From Chaetomium olivaceum (taxonomy: Eukaryota > Ascomycota > Sordariomycetes > Sordariales > Chaetomiaceae): a stretch of 64,000 bases of DNA. Where the stretch lies: assembly GCA_039881045.1 (NCBI GenBank), contig JAYWVB010000004.1, positions 124,001-188,000 on the forward strand, read 5' to 3'. The position numbers were made by a program, and so were the translations under genes. The notes beneath the pieces were generated by a model. That model had not been told where the DNA came from, ran no database searches, and saw nothing but the letters and a program-made list of their open reading frames with translations. Of the stretch, positions 32,851 to 43,749 are shown piece by piece. Position 1 is the stretch's first letter. Each line of letters begins with the position of its first letter.

Positions 32851-34674
32851 GTAGTAGCCCAGGTCCAGGAGGCGTGGAGACAGAAGGCCGCGGCGTCCCT
32901 ACTGCAACTCGACATTTCAGGAGCCTTTGACACGGTCAACCACACCCGATTGCTAGCAACGCTGCGGGAAATGGGCTACCCGAGGTGGCTAGTCCTCTGG
33001 ACGAAAGACTGGTTGACGGGCCGCGAGGCCACCCTCCTTTTTGACGGCAAGGCAGCGGCACCGACGGCAGTTCGGGCAGGGGTCCCCCAAGGCTCACCCC
33101 TTTCCCCTGTCCTCTTCATCCTCTACATTTCCTCACTATACAAGCAGCTAAAAGACGAACACCCTCACTTGGCTATAGCGGGGTTTGCGGATGACACCAA
33201 CCTCATGGTATTTGGTCGTAACCCCGAGGCTAACGTCCGGCAACTAGAGGCGGCGTGGGAAACGTGTCTACGATGGGCCGACAGTCGGGGGATGAAGTTT
33301 GCCCCGGAAAAGAGCGAACTCATCCATTTCAACAAGGGACGACGGCAGTGGACAAACGAGCTAAACCTCACCAACCCAGGGGGGGGCACCAGCCCCGTCA
33401 GACCGACGGAGTCTGCCAGGTTCCTGGGAGTCTGGCTGGACCGGAAGCTCAACTGGAAAGCCCACCTTGCGGCGGTGGAAAAGAAAATGAAGACCCAGAG
33501 CTACGCACTGTCGAGAATAGCGGCGAAAACGTGGGGACCAGGGCTAGCCAAAGCGCGAGAAGTGTACACAAAGTGCATCCGGTCAGCGCTGGCCTATGGC
33601 GCATCGTCGTTCCACATCCCCACGGACGTGGAAGGCGAGCCGGTAAGGAAAGGCATCACCGGGGCCCTCGGGAAGGTCCAGAACAAAAGCTTGCGGATTG
33701 TGGCGGGAGCCTTCAAAGCCACTCCCATTCGCAACCTCGAGACGGAGACGTGGGTGCCACCGTTAGACCTGTATTTCAACAAACGGCTTGCAGACTTTGA
33801 AACCAGACTCCAGCGAACCGACCTGGACGACGGCCAGGGCGGCAAGAGGACCGCAGGGGGGATCATTCTCACTGCCTGTCGCAAGATACAGCAGAGGCTC
33901 CGCCCGAGGAGCGGCAACAGGGGCCGGCGCGAACCGTGGGACTGCAGGAGCCCACGGCAGTGGAGAAAGCCGCGAGCACGATCGCGCGCTGGACGGGGGG
34001 AGCCGCAGACACGGACAGTGTGGTAGAGGACGCCTGGAGAGCGAGGTGGCTGAAGGAAGGAGACGGCAGAGCAGTCATCAGACCGGCGGACGACCTTGAC
34101 CATCAGCGGGAGACGCTGTTCCGGGACGAAACCTAAGACGACACGACGGCCTGAGCAAGGCGAAGAGCTCTCTGCTGGTCCAGATCCGGACAGGGGCAGT
34201 AGGCCTACGGGACTTTCTGTTTACACGGGGAGTCCCAGAGGTCCTAACGCCCGCCTGCCAGTGCGGCGAGGACGGGAGACTGCCGAACACCTGGTGGTGT
34301 GGTGTTTGGCTCCACCGCTGACTCGAAGATGGGAGAGAACTGATATTCGAACGCGACGGGACTTTTACTCTGTTCTACACGGTATTGATCCTACATCGGC
34401 ACGGCTCGCGGGGAGGGTCCTGGAATGGCTAATGGACTCAGGGAGGCTGATGATGTTCAGTTTGGCCAGGAGGCTTGAGCTGGAAGCGGCGGCCTAGCAC
34501 GCACCTCCCTCGGAGGCCAGGAGGCCTCCTCTCTTTGTATACGCAGGCTCACGCACATGTACTTTCCTTAACTGTCGGTATGGGTTTTTCATCCGGCCCG
34601 CGAGGGCGCGGTTTTCCTGTACATTAAATAGCTGAGGGTCCGGCACGCCTTAGGGCATAGCGGAGTGAATAATA
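32851..34674 (+). mobile_element. 5'-truncated non-LTR retrotransposon (LINE, Tad/I-like)
   Basis: The element begins inside the reverse transcriptase. It has motif A LLQLDISGAFDTVNH, motif B AGVPQGSPLSPVLFILY, the catalytic motif C GFADD, then FLGVWLDRKLNWKAHL and SALAYGASSF typical of this clade. The main frame runs to 34026. Later pieces in other frames (RWTGGAADTD..., KAKSSLLVQIRTGAVGLRDF, CQCG followed by ETAEHLVVWC, a zinc-knuckle-like end) show at least three breaks, so it cannot encode a full enzyme. The 3' end is a non-coding tail closing in AATAAT repeats at 34668-34680 next to the duplicated target. No endonuclease domain is present. The sequence is GC-rich and not visibly RIP-mutated. 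Confidence 0.9.
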
Positions 34675-34688
34675 ATAATAAACGCTGC
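34675..34688 (+). repeat. Target-site duplication, 3' copy
   Basis: ATAATAAACGCTGC, identical to the 5' copy, lies directly after the AAT-rich tail. Confidence 0.8.
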
Positions 34689-35708
34689 CCAAGCCGAAAG
34701 AAAATCCTTGGGTGTGAGGCAACGATGCAAACCCGTTCATTGTGTCCTTTGAACCGTCTTCGTTTCGCATGTTTTTCCCTCTGGCTACGAGGCAGAACAA
34801 TGAAGTCAGTATGCTTTTATTCAAGAGTAACACGATATGATTCTGTCTAACAACCACGTTAGCCTAATGTCCAAGTCAATAGTGATTGGCCCAGATTAAT
34901 GATTGTGACCTCCTTGCCCAGAATCAACAAAGAAGAGCTGTTGCTGCTGTCTCACCACGCCTCTAAATAAAGTCACTTAGACACTGCTTTTGTGGCCAAT
35001 GTCTCACTCCCCTGTTTAGTCGCTTTTAGTTAACTCTTGGCCATGATGCTTTCCGACTCATCCCGGCATTGGGACAGAGACGTAGCCCCGTGTATCACCG
35101 CCAAAGAAGCCAACACCATGTGGTCCACCATTGACTTTGTACTTCTCCATGCCACTTTGTAGATGCATGAATCTGTATGCAAGCATGTTAGAGTGCGGGG
35201 AAGGACAACGACCATGACCAAGATATCTGATTCAAGTTTCTTAGACCTAGATTTGGTGACTGGCTGCTGACTCTTTGACAACACGCCGGCAAGCATCACT
35301 AATGGTAAGACAACTAAGAAAAGGAGGTCACTTACAAGTGTCTATATATCATCACCCTTTTGTTTCTCCCCCTTCCATGTTGTTTCAGGGCGATTTCCAA
35401 TCCGGGTCGCCTGTGAGCAGAATCTCGTCCCATCTCCAATTTGGTTGGCAAAAGGCCACAGGACTTTCACAGCAAATATTCCGCTCTTGCCATACTCTTG
35501 ACAGTGCGATATCCTTCTTCTTCGACTTGTGCAGTGGGGCTTTGCCTTCTGCAACTGAGAATTGCGCTGGAGTCCCTCTCCTGCTCGTCTATAAATTAAT
35601 CTCTTCTACTCCTCCATCCTCTTCTTCTTCTTACCACAAACTAAAAAAAACTACACCACCAAAATTCAAGTTTCTTTTTTCAAAATTCAAAATCCAAACA
35701 AGACCAAG
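34689..35708. other. Intergenic, promoter and leader of the 35709 locus
   Basis: 1 kb without a gene. From about 35330 it becomes strongly pyrimidine-rich (CTCTTCTTCTTCTT near 35620) and then A-rich up to the ATG at 35709, a composition usual for fungal core promoters and leaders. Confidence 0.45.
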
Positions 35709-36232
35709 ATGTCGTGAGTGCTCCTCATCTCTTCATCGTTCAACCCTTCGCCTTTCGCCATACACCTCCCTCCTCACCATTGTTTCCTCCACGCGCCCTC
35801 CCCTTAGTTATCCCCCCGGCGCTCTCCCTCTTGGTTGCTCTCTTTCCTTCCTAGCCGCCTACTATTGGTCTCGCCCCCACAACGTTCTCTCTGCCGCTGG
35901 CCTCCGCTTGGTAGCTGACATTTGTTCGACCCATTTAGCTCCGGAAACTCGGACATGCTCGACTTCCACGCCCGTAAGTTATAACTTTTCACTTCTCCTC
36001 CTTGCCGGCCGCCAGCTGGCCCTGCCCATCCTATGCTGACTTCTCAAACTAGAATCGGTGAGCTTCATCCCGGTGAGCGTCCAAGCACGGCATTTGGTGG
36101 ACCACCTTTTGTCGTCGGGCAATTGCTGGGGGAAGCTCTACTGGGAGGCGTTGTGGAAGGCGTGGCGGGCCGAGCACGCCAGCAACGAGGAACGATGGTA
36201 TAATGCCATCGTGTCCGAGATGCGGTTGCGGG
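35709..36232 (+). CDS. Unrecognised gene, first exons only (fragmentary model)
   Basis: A split reading is supported: ATG-TC at 35709-35713, a 225-nt intron (GTGAGT...TTTAG), exon 35939-35973, a 79-nt intron (GTAAGT, branch ATGCTGAC, acceptor ACTAG) and exon 36053-36232. Together they read MSSGNSDMLDFHAQSVSFI, then VQARHLVDHLLSSGNCWGKL and SNEERWYNAIVSEMRLR, after which GTTAGT begins another intron. All three donors are good and phases agree. The downstream exons are not resolved. The Trp-rich stretch WEALWKAWRAEH is distinctive, but I know no family for it. The gene may be complete only in transcripts, or its 3' end may have been lost to the NAM8-like insertion. Confidence 0.4.
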
Positions 36233-36971
36233 GTTAGTCACTTTTCTCATTTTCTGTTTGTTTTTCTAATTTTGTGCGTTTCCTGGTTCTCCCACTCCTC
36301 CTGCTCTTCCTGCTTTCCTTTTTCCTCGTCTTTCCCTTGACCCGTTCTGGTTTTTTTTGCCCTTTCTTGCATCTTCCCACCTAATCATGTTTGCCTTGCA
36401 ACTTCTTCTCCAACCCTTATGTCTTTTGATCATCACTTACCCCAACTGCTCTCACACAACTTGCCCTGCTCGAAGAACACGAAACTCACACGCTCTTGTC
36501 AATAGTTGTCGGGGCTGCCCTCGCGGGTATGCCATAAAAGCCGGCACCCCCCAACTGCCGTTGCTGGCAGAAAGAGGATATGATGGTGGTGTGATGGTGG
36601 TGTGCGGGAGAAAAAGGAGATGGATGGGGGAGGGGGGGGGGTTAACAATTCAAGCTGTGTCGGGTGGTGGCTCTTTCAAAGCCCCGTGTGAGGTATGCCA
36701 TTACTTCTTCACTTTTTGTTCTTCCTGCCTTTCCTTCTTTTACAGTGCTAACCATGAACAGGTTTCTCCGGGTCTTCTGCGGCCTGCGGCAAGCGTGAAA
36801 GAAGAAGTCGGCCAGCCGTTTCGACTTGGCAAGGTATGCCCAGCTCGTTCACTTTATCTTCGTTGTTGTGTGTCACCACTAACTTCACAAACACAGGTCG
36901 CAATATCAGCGACCCTGCCACTTCGATTCGCGCTGTGCCGGTTATCCCTTCCTCGCGCTCTGGTCGTGGGG

Positions 36972-37386
36972 GTGCCAAACTCAACCTGGGTCTTCAAGCT
37001 TAACTGGGCATCTGGTGGTGGACTCGTGGACTGACAGTAAGACTTCTAAACCTCGTTTTATCTGGAACGTCCGCTAATCAAGCTTGCTTAAGGGACGACC
37101 GAGGCCCAGAATTTAGCATTTTCGTTGGAGACCTCGGCCTGGAGGTGAACGAGTTCATCCTTGTCTCACTATCCCGGTCGAGGTCCCCGTCCTGCAAATT
37201 CGCGAAGATCATGACAGACGCAATGACCGGTCAGTCCCGCGGCCACGGCTTTGCCCGGTTTAGCGACAGATCAGGCCAGACCTTGCCCGAGGCATTCGAC
37301 CAGCGATACGCCACCGCCGAGATGGCCATCAACCAAATGCAAGGCTACCCAAGCCGGGTCCTTGCGATTAATCAGATGCAGGGGTA
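36972..37386 (+). pseudogene. NAM8/TIA1-like RRM protein relic
   Basis: Segments match the U1-snRNP-associated RRM protein Nam8 (and its TIA1 relatives). PNSTWVFKLNWASGGGLVD sits at 36975-37031, then an in-frame TGA (37032-37034), a conserved-position intron 37037-37092 with GTAAGA donor, and the second RRM with DDRGPEFSIFVGDLG (RNP2-like) and SRGHGFARFSD (RNP1-like). The sequence then jumps to EMAINQMQGYP, normally the end of the third RRM, which is itself partly doubled (AINQMQGY at 37363-37386). The first RRM, the linker and most of RRM3 are absent. This is a truncated, rearranged copy; a functional NAM8 should be elsewhere in the genome. Confidence 0.6.
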
Positions 37387-38837
37387 CTCGGCTGGGTCCC
37401 TGCCGCCGGCACTATTCCTCGCTATGCGCAGAGGGGGCGTTAGAGGTCAAGGCCTCATAGCCGGGCCTCATCGCCTTCTCTACGCATATCAGCGAGGTAA
37501 TGGTCCGGTTTGGTTGATGGCTAGGCTGCCAAATATCAACTCCATTTGTGTGCGGCTGTTCAAGGCATTATGGACGAGGAGGGGGAGTACATCTACTACT
37601 TCGATGCGATCAAGGTTACCGAAGTTGTGACGAGCATCTCGCTTCTCGTCCTCACTCCGGAGAGCCCTTGCCAGTAGGGCACTGCAAGCATTCCTCAAAT
37701 CCACCACCACAAGCATGTTAACTCTCCCTTCTTCACCCTCCGCCGCCACCTGGTTCGACTGTCCGCAATGGATAACCATCCGGATGACGACCTGATCCAG
37801 GTCACCCAGCTCGGCATGGCAGAGTTTAGGCAGCTCCTCAAGCAAACCCGTGCCGATCGGAAAAAGGGCAAGAAGTCGGATCGGAACCGCCCCAAGCGTG
37901 TCAAGATGCATCGGGTATGGGGTCGATCCGTCAAGCGAGTCCATTGCTATCTTGGCCTCCGCGTAGAGCAGCTGAAGAGATGGCTGCCAAACTTGCCAAC
38001 GTCGAGAAGCCGTAGTGAGTTTAGCAGCCATGTCTTCAGCTGCTCTAAGAAACTTCTCCTATTTGTTAAAGACATCTGCTGGCTCAAGTACAAGGTCATA
38101 CCCGATGCAGCTCCCTTCCATGGTCGATATCAAGACCTGCCGCTCAGGAGTGGTACGCTCATTGATCGGTTGAAAATTGGGGAGTGGAGAAGGGAGTTTC
38201 ATATTGGATTTTGGAGTTTAGGTTTTTGGCAGGAGTTGGAAATTGGCACTGGATAGATCATTTGGATAGGATGCTGCGTAGAAAGTTTTGGCGACATGGA
38301 ATTCTAAATCACACTAAAACCATCTTGGCCGCACCGCATAGAGATGTTTCATCAAAAGTGAATGCGGCAAAGATCCCGTTCAACGGGGACTGCCGACCGT
38401 GTTCACAGGTAAGAACCGATCTCGGGCGTGGTGCCCGTGGATGTGAATGTACATACACCTGTTCCCGTGACGGCACAAAGTGTTCCTTGCGTTGGACACC
38501 TGCATTCCAAAGATGAGCTGAGCTGTTCGATAATAGCACTCCATCATATAAGATCTCCAATTTCCGGGTCAACATAGCAGCTCAACTGCACACTCGACCA
38601 TCAGGGTAACTGCCGGCCCTTCAGCCAGAGGTAGGTGGCTCCGAGCGATTACAGCCGGAATAGATTCATCTAAATATACCTCCAGACTTTGATCCTTCTT
38701 GGTATCTTTAGGCTGCGGGGTCACTGACACCACACGGCCGAATGCTACAAACATTCAAAAATGCCCAATCTTTGGAAGCTGGGTCCCATCCTTCGTTCTG
38801 CAGCAGGAACATAAGCAACAGAGATCAGCGGGAGATA
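37387..38837. other. Region without a supportable gene
   Basis: Open frames exist on both strands (an Asp/Lys-rich one at 37768-38256 and an antisense one at 37489-38031), but neither shows a known motif, and they overlap each other. They could be remnants of the gene disrupted at 35.7-37.4 kb. A promoter for the 38838 gene should lie in the last few hundred bases. Confidence 0.4.
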
Positions 38838-40587
38838 ATGGCGGCACGATTTCTGTCAGTGGCAGCGCTGACTGCTGTTCTTGCGCCAGAAATTGGGAAT
38901 GGCTTGTCTTGGGCACAAATAACCGCAGGTTGCACCGCCAATTCCTTCACAACACCGAGCTGGCTTGTTCAAGACTTCACTTCTCAGATAGCAGCGAACT
39001 TGACTGTTGCCTCCTTTCACGCTGTCAACAGGGCCACGAATGTCACAGCAGAACTGAGATGCACTTCAACCACGCCGACAGCGGGATGGCAAAGCTGCAG
39101 GGCCAGAAATCAAACCGAGCAACCGCTCCTCGCATCTTTCCAAGCCGACACTTCGACAGCTTGGTTTCTCTTCAATGAGACATGGCCCTGCAATGACTTG
39201 ACTCCGAGCCAGCCGTACGCATTATGGCATCTCCTTACTAACTGACTACATCGCTAACTCAAAAAACATTGCAGGCTCACTTTCTCGGCCGTTGGCAACA
39301 GCTCAGTCGCCCTGAACTGCACAACCGATCAGAGTCAAACCACGACATGCCATTCCGCAAAGCCCGTGCTTGTCAAAGCCGCCCTCTCCTCTCCTGTCAA
39401 GATTACTCCAGCATACGTCAGTGGACCACCGGGGCATGACGCTGCGGGCTGCACAGCCGACTCGAAGGCACCGGCCTGGGAGGTGGTAGCCAGCCAGATC
39501 AATCTCAGGAAGCTCTCAGGGCTGCGCCAGTCCGGAAACGCCTTCGTCATCATCAGGAACGACCACCTGGGGTACACCGCTTCCTGCGGTGGGATTCTGA
39601 CCGCTGCCACCGGACCACGACCATTGACGTGCGAGGGCCAAATAGCGTATCGCCGACCTGACAAGTACCAAATCCACACGGAGCTATCATTCGAACCCGA
39701 CACGTTCGCGCTCGGCGTCAACCAGACCTGGTTCTGTGACGACCAAGACCCAGCGCAGCCGTAAGCCACCACCAACCTCCTTTCCCCCTTCTCCCACCCC
39801 CTTCGCCCCCTCCATTGACACCCCAAACCTCACGGCCAGGGTCTCCATCACCGGCTCAGGCACCATCCCCCTCGGGCTTGAATGTACCGTCTTCAACGAA
39901 ACCACTCCCAACACCACCACCACCTTCTGCTCCGGCGGCACCAACGGCACCGTCGCCGGCAACACCACCGCGCGCGCCGCCCTGCTCCCGCCCTACTCGC
40001 TCAACGACCCGCTGCCCACGGCCGAGAGCTGCACCATCTCGTCCATCGTCTCGCCCGCCTGGTGGTTCAACGGTTTCGAGACCAACACCACCACGTCCAA
40101 TAGCGACGTCGTCACCGCGCGGTTTGGCATGGAGCTGCAGACGGCGGCGGAGTCGACGGGGAATTTTGCCATTGTGGCGGCCCATGGTGTGCCCGTCGGC
40201 GGAGCGGCGACGAATAACTCGGCAGAGCTGCCGTGGAATCGGTGCGTGTTGGAGTCGGTCGGCGATGCGGCGCTCGCGCCGACGGGGTGTGAGTTTAGAT
40301 ATGATATGGCCAGTCGGTTCTTGGGGCTGAGGGTCAATTGGACGTGTGCGGATTTGGATCGGGGGAGTCCGTAAGTTTGACCCTGAGTTCTGGTTGAGAG
40401 CGAGAGTGCTTGGGTGAAAAAGTTGGTTCGGTTGCTAACTCTGTGGTGTTGTAGGGTTTTGTTCAGCGGAGAGACACGCACCCTCGTGCCGGAGCTTACC
40501 TGCGTGACGTCCGGGACGGATATACGCTGTGCCTCGCCTGTTATAACGCCGTGGAGGGCGAATGTCACGTCTTTGACTTGGAAGTAG
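38838..40587 (+). CDS. Secreted modular Cys-rich protein with exon-sized repeats
   Basis: Four exons (38838-39214, 39275-39760, 39840-40370, 40455-40587) give 508 aa with no frame damage. The start MAARFLSVAALTAVLAP looks like a signal peptide, and many N-X-S/T sites follow, so it is probably secreted and glycosylated. The protein is built of three related modules of about 125-175 aa. Each has CTxxS....P.W near its start (CTANSFTTPSW, CTADSKAPAW, CTISSIVSPAW), several Cys, and a closing WxCxDxxPxxP block (WPCNDLTPSQP, WFCDDQDPAQP, WTCADLDRGSP). Every intron falls at the same spot, straight after that closing proline, and every one is in phase 2. The short last exon starts like the others (LxFSG...LTC) and ends in TSLTWK. 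I know no name for the domain. A role at the cell surface is inferred only from secretion. Confidence 0.75.
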
Positions 40588-41157
40588 GGGTGACGTTAGG
40601 TCATCTACTGGACCTGGGCTTTGGCCTACGGGGTTGGAGGGGCTATGTTCGACTGATATCATGTCATGGCAATAGATGTCCTAGCCAAGCACACGCAGCT
40701 ACCGTTCAGTCCAGACCTGCCTCCATCAGTGTGTTTTCGAATGAGTGAAGCATACTGCAGCTCGCCTTCTCAGTGGCCATCGCCTCGGTTCTCGATCAAT
40801 TGGAGCGCGCACCACAAACAAGGCTACAGTCCACCGGTGTAATTACTCCATCGCGTGTCATACTCACCGACAATCCCTAAGGAGGCCTTTTGTCTTGATT
40901 GCGGGGCTAATGCAAAAGCTGACTTGCTTCAGCCAATAGTTTCTATTTGGGTGTTGTTGACTGGTTGAAATGGTCACCTGTGGTTTTTCGCCTCGATGCC
41001 TTGGACAACTCTGCGTCATCCTAATTTCCCATGCGCATCTAGTGTACTGGGCATTGTGTGGGCGTGTAGACGGTGCATAAATGCGTCGTTCTTCCTCTGG
41101 TCGTATGCAAAATTGTCCGTCTCGTTTGCAACGAGGATTCAACACCCACACATACAG
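40588..41157. other. Intergenic
   Basis: 570 bp without a recognised gene. Its 3' end may include the transcribed leader of the 41229 gene. Confidence 0.4.
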
Positions 41158-41216
41158 GTAAAGCTGTTCAATGTCCCTGATCTTTTTGACAGGCTCAACT
41201 AACATCCCACCAATAG
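41158..41216 (+). other. Probable 5'-leader intron
   Basis: CAG|GTAAAG donor, ACTAAC branch site and CAATAG acceptor over 59 nt, ending 12 nt before the ATG at 41229. This is typical of an intron in the untranslated leader. Confidence 0.5.
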
Positions 41217-41228
41217 ATCAGCCTCATC

Positions 41229-41552
41229 ATGTGTCAGCAACTTTACCCAAGGGTCAGATACAGCTGCCTCCACGAAGTCGAGCAGTTGCCGTATATAATC
41301 AAGTGCCGGGCGGGATCCGACAGGTGGCTTGAATGCGACAGACCGAGCGATAACTACAGCCTGGGTATTTCATCCAGAAGGGCGAGATGTCCGGACTGCG
41401 AGGAGGTTGGGCCTTCTTGGGCTACACAAGGTGTAATGGCATCAAGCATAGACAGGGCGGGGAGCCGGCGAGGGGTTCGCCGAGAAAGACGGAGGCCGTG
41501 GAACATGCCTCGCGCCACCGCATGGATGGAGCCGACATCAGGAACAATTTGA
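41229..41552 (+). CDS. Small Cys-containing hypothetical protein, 107 aa
   Basis: The frame opens MCQQLYPRVRYSCLHEVEQL and has paired cysteines (IIKCRAGSDRWLEC) and SSRRARCPDCEEVG, ending in an Arg-rich tail. Short fungal proteins starting MCxQ..xxxxC.H with a later SSRRxxCPxC are familiar as uncharacterised, possibly metal-binding, proteins. A leader intron upstream supports transcription. No signal peptide is seen and no function can be assigned. Confidence 0.5.
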   Translation: MCQQLYPRVRYSCLHEVEQLPYIIKCRAGSDRWLECDRPSDNYSLGISSRRARCPDCEEVGPSWATQGVMASSIDRAGSRRGVRRERRRPWNMPRATAWMEPTSGTI

Positions 41553-42738
41553 TACTGAACAGAGTGCCATAACCTGGCCCGTTTCAGTGTCTTGGTTTCG
41601 CCCAAGGTTACCCCCCGGGGCGTATCTTCCCGCTAAACACCAAACCATCGACTCTAACTGCTTCAACAAATCTCAAGCCACGCAGCAAATCCACGGTATC
41701 GGGCCGGCCCTTGTTGACAAACGGCTGGTCTCTTCGACTCCCTGCTCGCCAATCATATCAACGAGCCGCTCAGAGCTGGGGTGGACGGTGATCCGGCTCC
41801 AATCTATTCAGGCTCGGCCGAAGCTCGCTTCGCCGAGAGGTGATGAACTTTGAAAAAGCGTTCGCTCGACGAGGTTGGATCGATGGCGGGTGAGACTTGG
41901 CAGCCGGGCAAGACCTCCTCGCTCGGTCATGGTCGGTCCGAACGGGCCGGTTTTGGAACTGGAATATTTGACTGCGAAAGATGCGGCGCAATCTTTCATG
42001 GAGTATTTGGAGATTGAAAAACTAAGGGGACGCGACAAAGAGGAAAGCATGAGAGTAATTTAGGCTTTGAGCACATGTTTGTTGAAGAGTCGATGAGCTT
42101 GAATGGAGACCATTATTAATCACACGTTGCCTGAATATCCCGTCTGACAGGCACCAAGCAACCCAGAAAACGTCACCTTGCTTGGCCTCGCTTGTCTTCG
42201 CCATTCAAAGCCGGGTAAACGCGTCCCTTCACGCGGCCTGAAAACCGTTAATTGGCTGATTAGTCAACAACAACTCCCACATTTCAGTGAGGGGAGTTGC
42301 CAAGATACGGTTTCTGTCAGACGGTTTTGGAGAGGTGGTGTTGTCTTCCCACGCGAGAAACTAGATCGTTAAATGTTCACTAATTCAACGCCAAAATAAG
42401 GAGGTTATTGAGTACTAGTCTGTGTTTCAACGCCAAAAGGAACACTTTGATGACGAGGCCCATGATAGAATCGTCGTCAGCTCATGAATTGAGGCTTGCG
42501 AGGTGGCAGGATGCAGTTGAGGCTCGGAGTTACGAAATGAGGGGAGGGTTGGGTTGGAATTCCGGTCCGGCTGCATGCGGATATAACCATGGATCAACGC
42601 CGTCACATCTTGTCGATACTCAGCATCATAAAGCTCACACTTTCTTCCAACATCACACAGCTCTTACACTCTTAGTTTTAACATAACCCTGCACTCAAAA
42701 CCACCAAAGAAACATACAGTCCCAACCCAAACACCACC
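41553..42738. other. Intergenic
   Basis: 1.2 kb. Short open frames are present but none resembles a protein family. The last 100 bp is the CA-rich leader of the 42739 gene. Confidence 0.4.
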
Positions 42739-43749
42739 ATGCAAATCACCGTCGTCCCAGCTTCCCCCAGGACCGGCCAGGCCGCCATCCGCACCCTCCT
42801 CGCCGACGCTTCCAACCCCACAGTCAAGGGCTACTACCGCGATCTTGCCAAAGTCCCCGCCGAATTCAAGTCCAACCCTCGTTTCGAGGCGGTGCAGGGC
42901 GACGTTGACAACGGAGCAACCCTAGATTTTTCCGGCTCCGACGCCGTCTTCCACATCACCCCACCCTTTTTAGAGAACACCGACGTCGTCGAGCGTTCCC
43001 GCCTCGTGTCTGAGAATGTCAAGACGGCGATCAAGAAGGCCTCCGTCAAGCGGCTTGTCCTCGTGTCGAGCATGGGTGCTCAGTATGACCACGGAACTGT
43101 AAGTCACGCTGAAACCCACCAGTCAAAACTATTCACTTACTGACAACTCATCCAGGGCGAGATCCTGAGCAACCACGAGGCCGAAGTCGTCCTGCGGGAT
43201 GCCGCGCCCGAAGTTGTCTTTGTCCGCTGCGCTTTCTTCATGGAGAACTGGGGCATGGGTCTCGAGACACTCGCCGACGGCTTCCTCTACACCACCCTCA
43301 CCCCCCTCGACCTCCCTCTGCCCATGGTATGCAATCTACCACAACCACCCCCCAAAAGAATGACGCATCCTAACCCCCTGTCACAGATCGCCGTGCAAGA
43401 CATCGGCGCTGTCTGCGCCGCCGAGGTCCTCGCGACCGGCAAACCCCTGCCCGCCAACCCGCACATCTTTGAGCTGCATGGCCCGCGCACCTACACGGCG
43501 TCCGACGTGCACAAGATCTTTGAGGAGGTGACGGGCAAGAGCATCGAGCTGCGGCCCGTGCCGAAGGAGGGGCTGGACGACTTCTATGCGGCCGTCTTCC
43601 CGCCGCTGGTGGCTGGGTATTATTCCGAGATGAATAAGAGCTATCTGCCGGGCGGGATTCTGGATGTCAACCCGGAGCCGACGGTGGGGGAGACCAAGTA
43701 TGGGAAGACGGAGTTGAAGGAGGTGGTGAAGCAGTTGGTTAGCGCTTAG
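42739..43749 (+). CDS. NmrA-like NAD(P)-binding protein
   Basis: Three exons (42739-43098, 43156-43326, 43387-43749; introns 57 and 60 nt) encode 297 aa. A Rossmann fold is shown by the N-terminal beta strand MQITVVPAS, the acidic patch FEAVQGDVDN, VFHITPPF and KRLVLVSSMGA. AVQDIGAVCAAEVL and HIFELHGPRTYTASDV are the usual later blocks of NmrA/atypical SDR proteins. The usual GxxGxxG at the start is degenerate (PASPRTG), so dinucleotide binding may be altered. Such proteins act as redox sensors or quinone/ether reductases; which applies here is unknown. The frame is intact. Confidence 0.8.

Noticed and set aside
37768..38256. Lys/Asp-rich frame after the NAM8 relic
   Set aside because: Contested by an antisense frame and without homology visible to me; may be a gene remnant but cannot be supported.
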